From Saccharomyces mikatae IFO 1815 (lineage: Eukaryota > Ascomycota > Saccharomycetes > Saccharomycetales > Saccharomycetaceae): DNA of 64,000 bases. Both the position numbers and the translations under genes were made by a program. The notes under the pieces were generated by a model that worked only from the letters and a program-made list of their open reading frames with translations, was not told where the DNA came from and did not search any database. Of the stretch, positions 43,884 through 54,788 are shown piece by piece; the stretch's first letter is position 1; each line of letters starts with the position of its first letter. The DNA is taken from the NCBI RefSeq assembly GCF_947241705.1, contig NC_079269.1, positions 496,001-560,000 of the forward strand. Direction: 5' to 3'.

Positions 43884-44790
43884 TCATTCAGTCCTAAATT
43901 TAGGAGTACTCCCAGCATTCGCCAGTGGGTTCAAAACCTTTTTCTTGTTTTTCTTTCCACCACGCTTATGAAACTTCTTCTTCAACATTTTTTTTATCTC
44001 ACGAGCTTTAGCATCACGCTCCTTGGTTCTTTCAAGTGCCAATTTCTTGGCTGCGCGTTGTTTTTGGCCAGGTCTTCTTTTCTTAATCTTCAAATCCTTT
44101 TGCTGCTGTAATTCTATTTCCGCATTATGCTTCTGCAGATCTATTATTTTACCCTGGCAATAAGGCCATTTATCACGGACACGTAGATCATCTGCCAAAA
44201 TCTTTGTACTTTCTTCTATTATTGTGTCGGAATCAACAGAGCTCTTAAGAAATTGTAATCTTTGTTCTGCGGAGTAATTTGCAAAGTAATATTCGTCAGG
44301 CCTTTTTTGGTTAATTATTTCCTCTTCAGGCTCCTTTAGTGAAATCTTCATCAAATTTACTTCAGCTTGTGCCGCATTCTTTCCTTCATTTTGTGAACCT
44401 TGGTCTTTCTGAGGAGTGCAATGCGACTCTTCAAAAACACCAAACGAGAACAGTGGAAATTCATATTCTTCTTGTTTTTCTTCTTGTTGTTCATGTGCAT
44501 TGTTATCACTTGATTTAGGGTCTGATGACGAGTCAGTTCTCTCAACTTCAACAAATTCAAACTCAGTTGGCGGTGCTAACACTTCTGCATCCTCATCATT
44601 ATTGCTACCATTATTATTGTAATCTTCATCTTCTGCTATTTCTTCTCCTTCATTATAAAGATCCTTTCTCGATACTCTGCAAAAATAATCAAAATACTCA
44701 ATGATATTGGTTGAAATGTTAGTAAAAAAATAATATGGAAAGCTAAAAAATGGTATCCTAAGTCAATACATACACTCTAAGTTCAGACAT
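43884..44790 (-). CDS. Conserved protein of unknown function, YNL050C homologue, spliced
   Basis: Basic protein of unknown function homologous to S. cerevisiae YNL050C. It is split: exon 1 is 44790-44774 (MSELR plus two bases), the intron is 44677-44773 (97 nt; donor GTATGT, branch TACTAAC at plus 44718-44724, acceptor CAG), and exon 2 is 44676-43884. The joined frame is 269 aa and begins MSELRVVSRKDLYNEGEE. It has an acidic N-terminal third, a middle with KRPDEYYFANYSAEQRLQFL, and a very Lys-rich C-terminal end (KMLKKKFHKRGGKKNKKK) suggestive of nuclear or RNA-binding work. That suggestion is inference only. The intron-containing start fits S. cerevisiae length (about 270 aa). Confidence 0.9.
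44677..44773 (-). other. Intron of the YNL050C homologue
   Basis: 97-nt spliceosomal intron with GTATGT donor, TACTAAC branch point and TTTTGCAG acceptor. Without splicing, the frame from ATG 44790 ends within a few codons; with it, the frame joins the 269-aa protein. Confidence 0.92.
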
Positions 44791-45092
44791 TTTTATGTTG
44801 AGCTCCAATACGTTCCATTAGAAGTAATTTCTTCATTTGCAAAAATGAAACTAATCGTTAGAAGTAATTTAGTTTTTTTTTTTTGGTACTGATGCGATGA
44901 CTTGAAAACATTCGCCATGACATATTATGAAGAAACAATAGCATTTCTACAGTAAACAACCATTTACATAGAAGAGTAGGAGCGCTACATAATTTTCCTT
45001 TTATTTCTATCTGTTCTGTATATTAGTATCTACATATTAGGATCAAGGAGTATACATGTTCTAGAATTACAGAGAATGAAGAAAGAAGATTT
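44791..45092. promoter_or_regulatory. YNL050C homologue promoter and SFB2 3' region
   Basis: 302-bp spacer with a poly(T) run of about 13 (44872-44884). It also holds the short direct repeat TTAGAAGTAATTT (44818-44830 and 44856-44868). No other feature was assigned. Confidence 0.45.
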
Positions 45093-47732
45093 TCATCTGT
45101 TGATCGTAGTTTTCATACTTTGCAAATATTCTCTATAACTAGCACAATTCAAAACCTTGTCTTCAACAAGGGTGCTTGACGCCCATAACCTTAAAGAGGC
45201 CATCTCACGTTCAGAAGTTATGTTTGCGGGTTCGTTAATAGATGGCCCTCTTATTATATACAACGATGGGAAAGTAATCGTATCATTGTTTTCCCTAACA
45301 TTACTGATTATATTTCTTAATCTTTCGTTGAATGGTGAATCGTTCAAAAGAGGAAGTTCGCTTTTCCCTACAGGAATATTCGAGATGGTATCAATGCTAA
45401 ATACATCTCTCAGTAACTCAGGAACTGCATCTCCGCCGACCCATAAAAACAATTCCGCGGAATTATCAATTAGGTACAAGCCGTATCTTTCAAAAAGAGA
45501 TATGGTAGCGTTGATAGGTTCAGGCAGAACTGTTTTTCCTTTAACGTTGGGTAGGCCAACTTCGTCGGGTATATCGTGTAGAGAGTAAACTGTTGGATAA
45601 ATGCTCTTTATCAGATAATGAAGTGGCTCCGTTTCCAATTTATTTAGGGCACTTGCACGGTAATCGCTCGGAACAACGCCAGATCTGAAGGCTATATGTT
45701 TACTCAGCGCATTCATCAATAGGGGCAACATTCTCAAGTTTGCACATAAGTTAAGTGAGGTTACTGAATTAACATTAGACATTGATATTTCCTTTTTGTA
45801 GGCAATCAGAATATCTTGGAGCGATTTTGTAATGAAATCCCTTGCTGAGTGCATGCTTGAGTTCAGAGCCTTAGACACTGCGTTTTGTGTGATAAAATCA
45901 GTAATGGCTAGTTGGTCAGCGGATGCAAACACGTCCCTAGCAGATTCGGTTGTTGGCAGGGCTAAAGTCATGACCCTGATTCTACGCTCACCTGTGTTTA
46001 AAGTCAACAATGTTGATACTTGCAAGTAGCAATATTCTGTAGTTAATGAATCTTCGATCGATATTCCGAAAAGATAAGATTGATCTCTAGGCATAGTGGA
46101 AAAAGCACATAAATCAGAAGACCTGTTGAAAAAATGGCCAAAAAATGATGTAGCTCTCAAGCCAGTAGAACCGCGGACCCTCATGACCGTCTCCATTGAA
46201 ATATCCATGGATAAATGTCTTGATAATTCTCTAGTAAATTTAGTAACATCGTTTAAACTGGTAGCATTAAAGCCAGGGTAGAAGTGTGTTTGACCACCAG
46301 AAAAACGGCCCAGGTGTGATAGCGTTGCAACGTCCATATATTCCTCAGATGCCAGAAACATGTCGACTGTTATTTGCAATTTGCTACACTCAATCGTGAA
46401 TGTTTTATAAAAAGAGTCGTTACACGATAGTAGTTGAGAGCTTTCTTTCGCTGTATTTAGTACTCCTTGCTCATTTCTTTTCTTCAATTTTCCAGTGCCA
46501 GTATTTGGCAGAGTTGATGAAATAACTTCGACTTTCCCTCCGGTCCCTTTTATCAAGCTCGAAGCAGCTTCCAGCGCGGGCCCAAGTGCAAACCCACTAC
46601 TACGTGTATCTTGGAAAATTTCAGGTATCTTTTTTAACAGTTTTTCAAGATTCTTTCTACAGTACTTCAATGGAACTACTAACTCATCACTTGGCATCGG
46701 CAAAAATGGTTCGTCCAAATCGCCAATATCAAACATTTGGACTGTCTCTGAACAATCATCTTCCTCATCTTCTTCGCTGCTGTCGTCTTCGTCTTCTTCT
46801 CCATTATCTTCATCTGATTCTTCATCATCTGATTCTTCATAATCATCATCTAAAGGAACGTAGAAATAGTGAAGGCTATGATCAACACATATGATGGAAA
46901 CTCTAGTCCTTCCATCATGGTTTGGTAAAAATTCCAAGTTTTCCAAAATGGTTCTCGCAGAAGTCGCCAATAAACCATTTTTAATGGTATTTTGAGAAAC
47001 ATCTAGAACAAATACATAAACAGATGGTGGGGGTTCTCTAATAGAATACTCTACAGGTGCCAAATATTCTACAACAGAATTTTTGATTTCATTTCTTTCG
47101 TACCTGTTGATTGGCGCGCCTTGTAAGTTTTGATCAAAGCCAAATGGCACGTCATTCTTGAAACGGCATATATTGCATTGCCATTTTCTCCCTTGGTTAA
47201 TGAAAGTGACAAATGGATTCATATATGAACGACAACGGCGACAACGGACAATTACCCCGTCAGTATTTAATGGTACCTGGTTTTCCGAATCTTGCAGGTG
47301 TAAGTATGGTTTAATCACAATGCCGAACGGCAATTTCGTTTTCTTCAATAGAGAGCTTGTTTTTGGCACTGTATTCAAAGTAGATCTGAAATATTGGCAG
47401 GGAACATTTATTGATTCAGACGGAGTTACAATGTTATCTTGAGAGATGATGATTGGAGGTGGTGGTAAAGATAAATCACGAATTGGAGGAGGTAACTCTG
47501 TAAATAAATCCACAGGGTATAGTTGGTTAACCACTTTCCCCGCAGCAGGATATTGATTATTGGACATTGGTTGTGTGAAGGAGTAAGCATTGTCGTTCAA
47601 TTGCACATTACCCATTGTATATGCTGTCTGATCGATCTGTTGTTGAACTTGCTGTTGCTCTGCAACTACTGGCACGCTCGTAGCATAAGGCACCTGGACT
47701 TGAGGGTATACCCTTCTCTTATGGTGGGACAT
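45093..47732 (-). CDS. SFB2: COPII coat subunit, Sec24 paralogue Sfb2
   Basis: Cargo-selecting COPII subunit (also called Iss1), paralogue of Sec24, which pairs with Sec23 on ER export vesicles. The 879-aa product (S. cerevisiae 876 aa) has a Gln/Pro-rich N-terminal tail (about 1-120) and the zinc finger CRRCRSYMNPF...WQCNIC (about 160-188). The vWA-like trunk domain (about 230-480), beta-sandwich, helical domain and C-terminal gelsolin-like domain follow. A strongly acidic Asp/Glu/Ser stretch (about 292-327) interrupts the trunk. Sfb2 rather than Sec24 or Sfb3 is supported by place next to ALG11. It is divergent from ALG11 by 245 bp. Confidence 0.95.
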   Translation of the reverse strand: MSHHKRRVYPQVQVPYATSVPVVAEQQQVQQQIDQTAYTMGNVQLNDNAYSFTQPMSNNQYPAAGKVVNQLYPVDLFTELPPPIRDLSLPPPPIIISQDNIVTPSESINVPCQYFRSTLNTVPKTSSLLKKTKLPFGIVIKPYLHLQDSENQVPLNTDGVIVRCRRCRSYMNPFVTFINQGRKWQCNICRFKNDVPFGFDQNLQGAPINRYERNEIKNSVVEYLAPVEYSIREPPPSVYVFVLDVSQNTIKNGLLATSARTILENLEFLPNHDGRTRVSIICVDHSLHYFYVPLDDDYEESDDEESDEDNGEEDEDDSSEEDEEDDCSETVQMFDIGDLDEPFLPMPSDELVVPLKYCRKNLEKLLKKIPEIFQDTRSSGFALGPALEAASSLIKGTGGKVEVISSTLPNTGTGKLKKRNEQGVLNTAKESSQLLSCNDSFYKTFTIECSKLQITVDMFLASEEYMDVATLSHLGRFSGGQTHFYPGFNATSLNDVTKFTRELSRHLSMDISMETVMRVRGSTGLRATSFFGHFFNRSSDLCAFSTMPRDQSYLFGISIEDSLTTEYCYLQVSTLLTLNTGERRIRVMTLALPTTESARDVFASADQLAITDFITQNAVSKALNSSMHSARDFITKSLQDILIAYKKEISMSNVNSVTSLNLCANLRMLPLLMNALSKHIAFRSGVVPSDYRASALNKLETEPLHYLIKSIYPTVYSLHDIPDEVGLPNVKGKTVLPEPINATISLFERYGLYLIDNSAELFLWVGGDAVPELLRDVFSIDTISNIPVGKSELPLLNDSPFNERLRNIISNVRENNDTITFPSLYIIRGPSINEPANITSEREMASLRLWASSTLVEDKVLNCASYREYLQSMKTTINR

Positions 47733-47977
47733 GATTCACTGGAGTTATTAGTCATTAACAAGAGGAGCTATATTAGGAAAATGTACTCAGACAATAACGA
47801 AGATCCTTTTAACTGATGTATCTTTCATCATTGTCATCGCTATATCTTGGTCCTTCGGGTAAGATGATGGAAAAGTAAAAAGTTCAATAAATCAACTATA
47901 AGACTGAGCTGTTAATAAGGTGGAAGAAGATGTTGGAATCCATGTGCAAACACATGTTCGAGTAATTCCAAGTCAAA

Positions 47978-49624
47978 ATGGATAGTGCTTGGACAGGCTA
48001 CAACTTTAAAGGGGTTGGATCGCGTTTGGGGTTAAAAAAATATGCAGTATCGTGCTTGATAATAGCATATGGGCTAATAAAGGTTTCCACGTGGATCTTT
48101 TGTCAATGGGTGTATTCCAATTTAAATCCGTTCTCCAAAAAATCCTCACTGCTGAGAAGAGCGACTGCTTCCTGCGGGGAGAAGAATATCAAAGTTTTTG
48201 GGTTTTTCCATCCGTATTGTAATGCTGGTGGTGGTGGGGAGAAAGTACTGTGGAAGGCTGTAGATATTACTTTGAGGAAAGATCCCAAGAACGTTATTGT
48301 CATTTATTCTGGTGATTTTGTAGGTGGAGAGAATGTTACTTCGGAGAATATTTTGAACGATGTGAAGGTGAAGTTCGACTATGATTTGGATTCAGACAGA
48401 ATATTCTTCATTTCTTTGAGATTAAGGTACTTGGTGGATTCTTCGACGTGGAAGCATTTCACCTTGATTGGGCAAGCCATTGGATCGATGCTACTGGCTT
48501 TCGAATCTATTATACAATGTCCACCTGATATATGGATTGATTCAATGGGATATCCTTTCAGCTATCCTATCGTGGCTAAGTTTTTGAGGAGAATTCCCAT
48601 TGTCACATATACACATTATCCAATAATGTCAAAGGACATGCTAAATAAACTGTTTAAAATGCCCAAAAAGAGTATAAACGTCTATGGTAAAATATTGTAC
48701 TGGAAAATCTTTATGTTAATTTATCAATCCATTGGCTCCAAAATTGATATTGTTATAACCAACTCAACATGGACCAATAACCATATAAAGAAAATCTGGC
48801 AATCTAGTACATGTAAAATCATATATCCCCCATGTTCTACTGAAAAGTTAGTCGATTGGAAGCAAAAATTTGGCCGTTCTTCGGGGGAGAGGTTAGGTCA
48901 AGCAATTGTGTTGGCACAATATCGTCCTGAGAAACGTCATAAGTTAATCATTGAGTCCTACGCAACCTTTTTGAAAAAACTACCGGATTCTGTACCCCCA
49001 ATTAAGTTGATAATGGTGGGGTCCACTAGATCTAAGCAAGATGAAGATTACGTTAAAAGTTTACAAGATTGGGCTGAGAATGATTTGAAAATTCCTAAAG
49101 CTTTGATATCATTTGAGAAGAATTTATCTTTTGATAAGATAGAAATATTACTAAATAAATCTACATTCGGTATCAATGCCATGTGGAATGAGCACTTTGG
49201 AATTGCGATTGTAGAATATATGGCTTCTGGTTTGATCCCCATAGTTCATGCCTCGGCCGGTCCATTGTTGGATATAGTCATTCCATGGAGCTCTGACGGA
49301 AATACTAAAAAAGTTGTGCCGCAATGGGAGCTACAAAAGGACTACTTTGCTACTTATAAAGATGACGGTAAAACCACTGGTTTTTTCTTCAAGGAACGGA
49401 GTGATCCTGATTATGATACAGCCAAGGATCCCTCAAGATACTCTAATTTGGCTGAACTATTCCTACAAGTAACGAGATTAGACAATGACTGCCTTAAAGT
49501 GATAAGTTCAAGAAATCAACGGTATTCGTTGTATAAATTTTCAGATTTGAAGTTTGATAAAGATTGGGAAGATTTTGTGCTGAATCCTATCGGTAAACTA
49601 TTAGAAGAAGAAGAAAGAGGCTGA
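47978..49624 (+). CDS. ALG11: Alpha-1,2-mannosyltransferase Alg11
   Basis: ER membrane glycosyltransferase (GT4) that adds the fourth and fifth mannose, in alpha-1,2 linkage, to the dolichol-linked oligosaccharide on the cytosolic face of the ER, using GDP-mannose. The 548-aa protein (same as S. cerevisiae) has an N-terminal membrane helix (about 22-45). A glycine-rich loop [19 protein letters not shown] (about 76-94) follows, and the GT4 signature [20 protein letters not shown] (about 401-420) carries the E-X7-E pair. Further motifs are [12 protein letters not shown] and [14 protein letters not shown]. The start at 47978 is the only ATG that fits the family length. Confidence 0.97.
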   Translation: MDSAWTGYNFKGVGSRLGLKKYAVSCLIIAYGLIKVSTWIFCQWVYSNLNPFSKKSSLLRRATASCGEKNIKVFGFFHPYCNAGGGGEKVLWKAVDITLRKDPKNVIVIYSGDFVGGENVTSENILNDVKVKFDYDLDSDRIFFISLRLRYLVDSSTWKHFTLIGQAIGSMLLAFESIIQCPPDIWIDSMGYPFSYPIVAKFLRRIPIVTYTHYPIMSKDMLNKLFKMPKKSINVYGKILYWKIFMLIYQSIGSKIDIVITNSTWTNNHIKKIWQSSTCKIIYPPCSTEKLVDWKQKFGRSSGERLGQAIVLAQYRPEKRHKLIIESYATFLKKLPDSVPPIKLIMVGSTRSKQDEDYVKSLQDWAENDLKIPKALISFEKNLSFDKIEILLNKSTFGINAMWNEHFGIAIVEYMASGLIPIVHASAGPLLDIVIPWSSDGNTKKVVPQWELQKDYFATYKDDGKTTGFFFKERSDPDYDTAKDPSRYSNLAELFLQVTRLDNDCLKVISSRNQRYSLYKFSDLKFDKDWEDFVLNPIGKLLEEEERG

Positions 49625-49714
49625 TGTGATGTAAAAATAAAACTCCCATTTTGGGATGACTTATATATAACATTACATACAAACTAAGGCGTTAATATAA
49701 TATTGGTTAACTTT

Positions 49715-51685
49715 TTACAGCTGATTACTCTTGCTCGGGGAATCTACATTCTCGATATAAAATTCAGGGATTCTATTCTGAATTTGGGAATCATTTGTCT
49801 CCGGTATCGATGAGGTGGTATTCGTTACTGTCAAATTGTCTAGCTTCGGGATAGAATTTAGAGGAAAATTGCTACTGCTTATATCATCAGACTTTGTGTT
49901 TTGGTCATCAGTTGCCTGAAAAGTTACGCTTTGCATGGAGTCCTCTTTATTCTTGTAATTAGCTTTAGATAGCCTGGTGACTTTATTCACAAATTTGCAT
50001 TTGTCGTCATAGTTGGGTAAACTTGATAAGGCTTTAATATTTTCAAACCATCCTATCATATCTTCATAAGAATCTACTTTAAATACCCAATTATGGCCTC
50101 GATGTATTAGTCCATTAGAATTCGTATGCAATATAAACTTGTTATTGCCTTGCTCAGAGTTAGATTTTGTCTTTTTGGAATGCTCAGTAACTGTACATTC
50201 AACTAATGGTATTGACATTAACGGCGCAGTAAACTTATGCTTATCCGGTGTCTTGAATTCATGCAAAAAACTTGGAGTAAGAACATAAAACCCACGTGAA
50301 TATGATTTTAAAAATTTTGATCTTTTCTCGAGAAATCCAGATCTAACTTCGAAAGTAAACGGATCATTTTGATTGCTGTACGATATCTCCTTGAATTTCC
50401 TCATCGGCAAATTTGGTGGTACAAAACTTGAAATATTCCTTAGGATGAAACTATCCCATTCAAGATTTGCATTTTTGTTCAATATTGTAGAATCTAGCTT
50501 GGAGATTACCGAGTCAAACACAATTTGGGCTTCTTTGCCAAGAATTCTAGCATAACTAGTCAATCCGTTTTGTATCTCCATTACGACGACATTCTCTAAC
50601 TGAGCCCCTGAATGTTGCAGGTTATCGAATGCTTCATGTAAATAGTTTTCTTCTACCAACTGTCTTTTAATTTGTTTTTCCAATTGCAGTTTTATCAGAA
50701 AAGGATCGCTCTTTGGTGCACCTAATTTACATTCTTTTAAGGATTCATTGAAAAGCTTAATAAAATGTTTAGTTTGCTGTAATTCTTTATTACAGGAATT
50801 CTTAAAGTCTGATTGCAAAGCTTTAATTTCTTTGATTTTAACTAGTAAATCTCTTCTCAAGTCTTCTAGTCTAGGTATAATTTCACTGGTCAACTCTTTA
50901 GAACTTTTCAACGCTAAGGAAGCCAGATTCTCGTGATATTTGGCTAGCATGGTAGGCAAATCTTGGATGGACCCACTCCCTAATGGTAAAAAATATTTCT
51001 GCAAAGACTTGTCCTCATTGGAGCTCGGCTGATATTGGTTTTCAATGCTGAAAAAAGGGAATTGAACAGCATGAGACAATCTCAGTTGCTGCCTAACTAT
51101 TTCGTCCTGTATTGATGCCGTCTCAGACAGATATACCAAGAGAGAACGTATGACATTCCTCCATGCAGAAAACCTGGCAGATAATACGTCCGTGGGTTGC
51201 GCCGAAGTGGGTATCAGTGTGACAAGTGGCGACCTCGGATCGTTTTGAATGGAGTTATACTGTTTTGGGTGGTTATGTAGTGACATCCTTGGCATGGCCA
51301 GAATGGAAGTGTCAGTGAGTGAACCCACGTTGCCGACATCGTTGTTATTAGTATTATTAGTTTGAGAAGGGGGAATATTATTAGAGTTCAAAGAGTGCGT
51401 CATGTTGGTGCCAGCCGCAGCATCGACCGTCAAATTTTGTCGATCCTGCTCATACGCATTCAAATGCGCCTGAATAGTAGGATCAGAAGTGATGGTGTCG
51501 ATAGGGTATGGAATAGAGTTGCGTTGAGCGAGAGATGAGGGTAGTGACAAAGGCATGTTGTGGTTCTGTGGTTGCTGCGGTTGATAAGCTGGACTAGAAT
51601 GGCCCGACCTCATCCTGCCTTCCGGTTGCTTATGTTGACTCTTAAGGTCGAGGGAGGCTCTTGCACTGTTCAGTTGATAAGACAT
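49715..51685 (-). CDS. SLM2: TORC2 and calcineurin effector Slm2
   Basis: PI(4,5)P2-binding scaffold that, with Slm1, links TORC2, Ypk1/2 and calcineurin to actin organisation and eisosomes at the plasma membrane. The 656-aa protein (same as S. cerevisiae) has a disordered, Gln/Asn-rich N terminus (about 1-165). An F-BAR-like helical region follows (about 170-450, containing SAWRNVIRSLLVYLSETASI), then a PH domain (about 455-565; SGFLEKRSKFLKSYSRGFYV), which binds phosphoinositide. The C-terminal calcineurin docking motif PEFYIE is at about residue 639. Slm2 rather than Slm1 is supported by neighbours ALG11 and YNL046W. Confidence 0.97.
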   Translation of the reverse strand: MSYQLNSARASLDLKSQHKQPEGRMRSGHSSPAYQPQQPQNHNMPLSLPSSLAQRNSIPYPIDTITSDPTIQAHLNAYEQDRQNLTVDAAAGTNMTHSLNSNNIPPSQTNNTNNNDVGNVGSLTDTSILAMPRMSLHNHPKQYNSIQNDPRSPLVTLIPTSAQPTDVLSARFSAWRNVIRSLLVYLSETASIQDEIVRQQLRLSHAVQFPFFSIENQYQPSSNEDKSLQKYFLPLGSGSIQDLPTMLAKYHENLASLALKSSKELTSEIIPRLEDLRRDLLVKIKEIKALQSDFKNSCNKELQQTKHFIKLFNESLKECKLGAPKSDPFLIKLQLEKQIKRQLVEENYLHEAFDNLQHSGAQLENVVVMEIQNGLTSYARILGKEAQIVFDSVISKLDSTILNKNANLEWDSFILRNISSFVPPNLPMRKFKEISYSNQNDPFTFEVRSGFLEKRSKFLKSYSRGFYVLTPSFLHEFKTPDKHKFTAPLMSIPLVECTVTEHSKKTKSNSEQGNNKFILHTNSNGLIHRGHNWVFKVDSYEDMIGWFENIKALSSLPNYDDKCKFVNKVTRLSKANYKNKEDSMQSVTFQATDDQNTKSDDISSSNFPLNSIPKLDNLTVTNTTSSIPETNDSQIQNRIPEFYIENVDSPSKSNQL

Positions 51686-52102
51686 AGTGCAATGGGCGGC
51701 TGAGCAAAGCGTATGGTGCTCTCCTAAACCTTTGTTTGTGTGGTCACTCTCCTCATGTAGAAGGTTGCATCGTGTTTAAATTCAAGAACGCGGCGTGACC
51801 CGGAAAAGAGGCACATAATTGGCTTATGACTACTATAACTGTAGGTTTTTTCACCAACATCGCACCATTAGGATACTATACTGGCATTGTGTGCATTCAA
51901 GAACTCCAAACGGCACACGTATCTGCTTAGTGTGTTATTCTATGACGATTTTTATCTGACCGAAGTGTGTACTATATTTACTTCTACTTTTGGTATTTTT
52001 TTCGCCAAATGGAGGCACGATCAAGAAAGCTGCTTCCATCTGAATTATTTACATAGATACACTGTTTATACGGGGCACACAATGTGACAATTCCTGCATA
52101 TC
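51686..52102. promoter_or_regulatory. SLM2-YNL046W divergent promoter
   Basis: 417-bp divergent spacer. A 66-codon frame (51887-52087) shows no gene-like features. No known site was assigned with confidence. Confidence 0.4.
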
Positions 52103-52630
52103 ATGCCAAAGGAGCACGTACCAAGGAAGTCATTTGGCAAATTGTTTAAAAGCAAAGCTACAGCTGTAGATGGGAATAGATCACAGGATACAATAGGAAC
52201 TGCTAATCGACTGCGGAAGCTACTATGCAAAAGTAAAATAAAGCAGCAATTAGTGCCGGCTGAACCTCAGTGCAGAATTCCTGGCCATTTTAGGGACGGA
52301 CGAAAGGTGCAAGTCGAAAAGTTTGCGTATAACGGTGCACCACAAACAGTGCCATCCACTCTTAATATCAACAAAAGGTATGTTCACTATGATATCAGCA
52401 CCAAGCCTTTGATTGTGATGCTTGCAATCTCAATCGTATTTCTCGGCTGTCTCCTGGTACTCAAGGACATCATCATCCAATCCTCGCAAAACATTTTGAG
52501 TATTTCCAAATGGAAAATCATAGGGGCCTCGTTTACTGGCACGCCCTATACAGGTCTACTCATGGAGCTCGTTGTCACTGTGCTTTCACCATTGTCTGCT
52601 GTATCGTCTTGGCTGTCATTCATCTTTTGA
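52103..52630 (+). CDS. Putative ER membrane protein, YNL046W homologue
   Basis: 175-aa protein of unknown function, close to S. cerevisiae YNL046W (172 aa), which is reported in the ER. The N-terminal half is basic and hydrophilic (KSFGKLFKSKATAVDGNRSQ, RLRKLLCKSKIKQQ). The C-terminal half has one strong membrane span (about 108-128, PLIVMLAISIVFLGCLLVLK) and a second hydrophobic stretch (about 152-175) reaching the C terminus (ELVVTVLSPLSAVSSWLSFIF). Hairpin topology is inference. It lies 142 bp upstream of LAP2 on the same strand. No function is claimed. Confidence 0.88.
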   Translation: MPKEHVPRKSFGKLFKSKATAVDGNRSQDTIGTANRLRKLLCKSKIKQQLVPAEPQCRIPGHFRDGRKVQVEKFAYNGAPQTVPSTLNINKRYVHYDISTKPLIVMLAISIVFLGCLLVLKDIIIQSSQNILSISKWKIIGASFTGTPYTGLLMELVVTVLSPLSAVSSWLSFIF

Positions 52631-52772
52631 CATAATCCGTCTTTATTTTCCGGGGCCATTACCTATGGAAAATCATGTTGTGACTTTTTTTCCTTCCACT
52701 TTTTTAATTAACTTATATAACGCCTCTTGTATAGTTTTCCCTATATATTGGGTTGTCTTGGTGTTCTAATTG

Positions 52773-54788
52773 ATGTTCTTAACCCCCACCTTCACTGGTT
52801 ACTCTAAATTTATTCAGCAGTCTTCACTTCAGTTGCGAGGACTATTTACCGTAATCTCAAGAAGTATACACACTCCAGTCTCGTACAATATGTTGCCTCT
52901 TTCAATTGAACAGAGAAGACCCACCTGCTCCCCCGAGTACGATCAGTCTACCTTATCAAACTACAAGTACTTCACAGTTCTCCACACAGATTTGAACTTA
53001 TCCGTTTCCTTCGACAAATCTGCTATTTCAGGGAGTGTAACATTCCAGTTGAAAAAACTGTACGAAGATAAAAAGAAAACGGGAGAACTTCATCTAGATA
53101 CATCCTATTTGAATATTTTGGATGTCCAGATTGACGGCTCGAAAACTGATTTCGAAATTGAGCAAAGAAAGGAACCATTGGGCTCCAGACTGGTTATCAA
53201 AAATTCCTCCTGCAACGATAAGTTCAACTTGATTATTCAATTTTGTACAACTGATAAGTGCACTGCTTTGCAATGGTTGAACAGCAAGCAAACCAAGGGC
53301 GGTAAACCGTATGTATTTTCACAACTGGAAGCCATTCATGCAAGATCGTTGTTTCCCTGTTTTGATACTCCCTCTGTGAAATCTACTTTCACTGCGTCCA
53401 TTGAATCCCCACTACCTGTAGTCTTTTCAGGTATCAGGACCAAAAGTTCAAACAAAAATACTAGTATTTACAACTTTGAACAAAAGGTTCCTATTCCCGC
53501 TTACTTAATTGGTATTGCCTCTGGTGATTTGACTAGTGCACCAATCGGTCCTCGTTCTACCGTCTACGCAGAACCATTTCGTCTGAAAGATTGTCAATGG
53601 GAATTTGAAAATGATGTAGAGAAATTTATTCAAACTGCCGAGAAAATCATCTTTGATTATGAATGGGGCACATATGATATCTTGATCAACGTTGATTCTT
53701 ATCCTTATGGAGGTATGGAATCCCCAAATATGACATTTGCTACGCCTACGTTGATTGCCCATGACAAATCAAATATAGATGTCATTGCCCATGAACTTGC
53801 TCACTCATGGTCTGGTAATCTTGTGACCAACTGTTCTTGGAATCATTTTTGGTTGAATGAAGGTTGGACTGTTTACCTAGAAAGAAGAATAATAGGTGCT
53901 ATTCATGGTGAGCCAACAAGACATTTCAGTGCTCTGATTGGTTGGAGTGATTTACAGAATTCCATTGCTTCCATGAAAGATCCAGAAAGATTTTCTACTT
54001 TGGTGCAAAACTTGAACGATAATACAGACCCTGACGATGCTTTTTCCAGTGTTCCATACGAGAAAGGGTTTAACCTACTTTTTCACCTAGAAACTGTCTT
54101 GGGCGGTAAGGCTGAATTTGATCCATTTATCAGAAGCTATTTCAGGAAGTTTGCCAAGAAATCTTTGGATACTTTCCAGTTTTTGGACACTTTATATGAG
54201 TTCTACCCTGAAAAAAAGGAGATATTAGACTCCGTAGATTGGGAAACTTGGTTGTACAAACCAGGTATGCCACCAAGGCCTCATTTCATCACCGCTTTGG
54301 CAGATAACGTTTATCAATTGGCTGACAAGTGGGTCGAAATGGCACAGAATTTGAACACTACAGAAGAGTTCCGCTCTGAATTCAACTCTGTCGATGTTAA
54401 AGATTTCAACTCGAACCAATTAGTTTTGTTTTTGGAGACTTTAACTCAAAATGGTCATTCTAGCAAAAAACCAAGAAGTTTTGATTGGGCGGAGTTCCCT
54501 GTAGCATCCAAGGCGCTGTTAGACATCTATCAAGATAAGATTGTTGAGTCACAAAACGCTGAAGTCGTTTTCAAGATGTTCAAATTCCTCATCTTTGCTA
54601 AGCTTCAAGAAACTTATAAGCACTTAGCTGATTGGTTGGGGACTGTAGGTAGAATGAAGTTTGTCCGTCCTGGTTATAGACTATTAAACTCTGTGGACCG
54701 TCAACTGGCTGTGGCCACTTTTGAAAAATATAAGGACGCGTACCACCCAATTTGTAAAGCTCTTGTGAAGCAAGATTTAGGACTTTGA
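52773..54788 (+). CDS. LAP2: Leucyl aminopeptidase / leukotriene A4 hydrolase homologue
   Basis: M1-family zinc metallopeptidase with aminopeptidase and epoxide hydrolase activity, orthologue of human leukotriene A4 hydrolase. The start at 52773 (MFLTPTFTGYSK) gives 671 aa as in S. cerevisiae. The frame is open one codon upstream without an ATG, and MLPLSIEQRRP about 40 residues in would be an alternative cytosolic start. The zinc site is HELAHSWSGN with His340, Glu341 and His344, and WLNEGWT supplies the third ligand. The substrate motif is YPYGGMESPNMTF. A C-terminal helical domain (about 530-671) is typical of the LTA4H group. The N-terminal extension looks weakly like a targeting signal; this is inference. 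Confidence 0.96.
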   Translation: MFLTPTFTGYSKFIQQSSLQLRGLFTVISRSIHTPVSYNMLPLSIEQRRPTCSPEYDQSTLSNYKYFTVLHTDLNLSVSFDKSAISGSVTFQLKKLYEDKKKTGELHLDTSYLNILDVQIDGSKTDFEIEQRKEPLGSRLVIKNSSCNDKFNLIIQFCTTDKCTALQWLNSKQTKGGKPYVFSQLEAIHARSLFPCFDTPSVKSTFTASIESPLPVVFSGIRTKSSNKNTSIYNFEQKVPIPAYLIGIASGDLTSAPIGPRSTVYAEPFRLKDCQWEFENDVEKFIQTAEKIIFDYEWGTYDILINVDSYPYGGMESPNMTFATPTLIAHDKSNIDVIAHELAHSWSGNLVTNCSWNHFWLNEGWTVYLERRIIGAIHGEPTRHFSALIGWSDLQNSIASMKDPERFSTLVQNLNDNTDPDDAFSSVPYEKGFNLLFHLETVLGGKAEFDPFIRSYFRKFAKKSLDTFQFLDTLYEFYPEKKEILDSVDWETWLYKPGMPPRPHFITALADNVYQLADKWVEMAQNLNTTEEFRSEFNSVDVKDFNSNQLVLFLETLTQNGHSSKKPRSFDWAEFPVASKALLDIYQDKIVESQNAEVVFKMFKFLIFAKLQETYKHLADWLGTVGRMKFVRPGYRLLNSVDRQLAVATFEKYKDAYHPICKALVKQDLGL

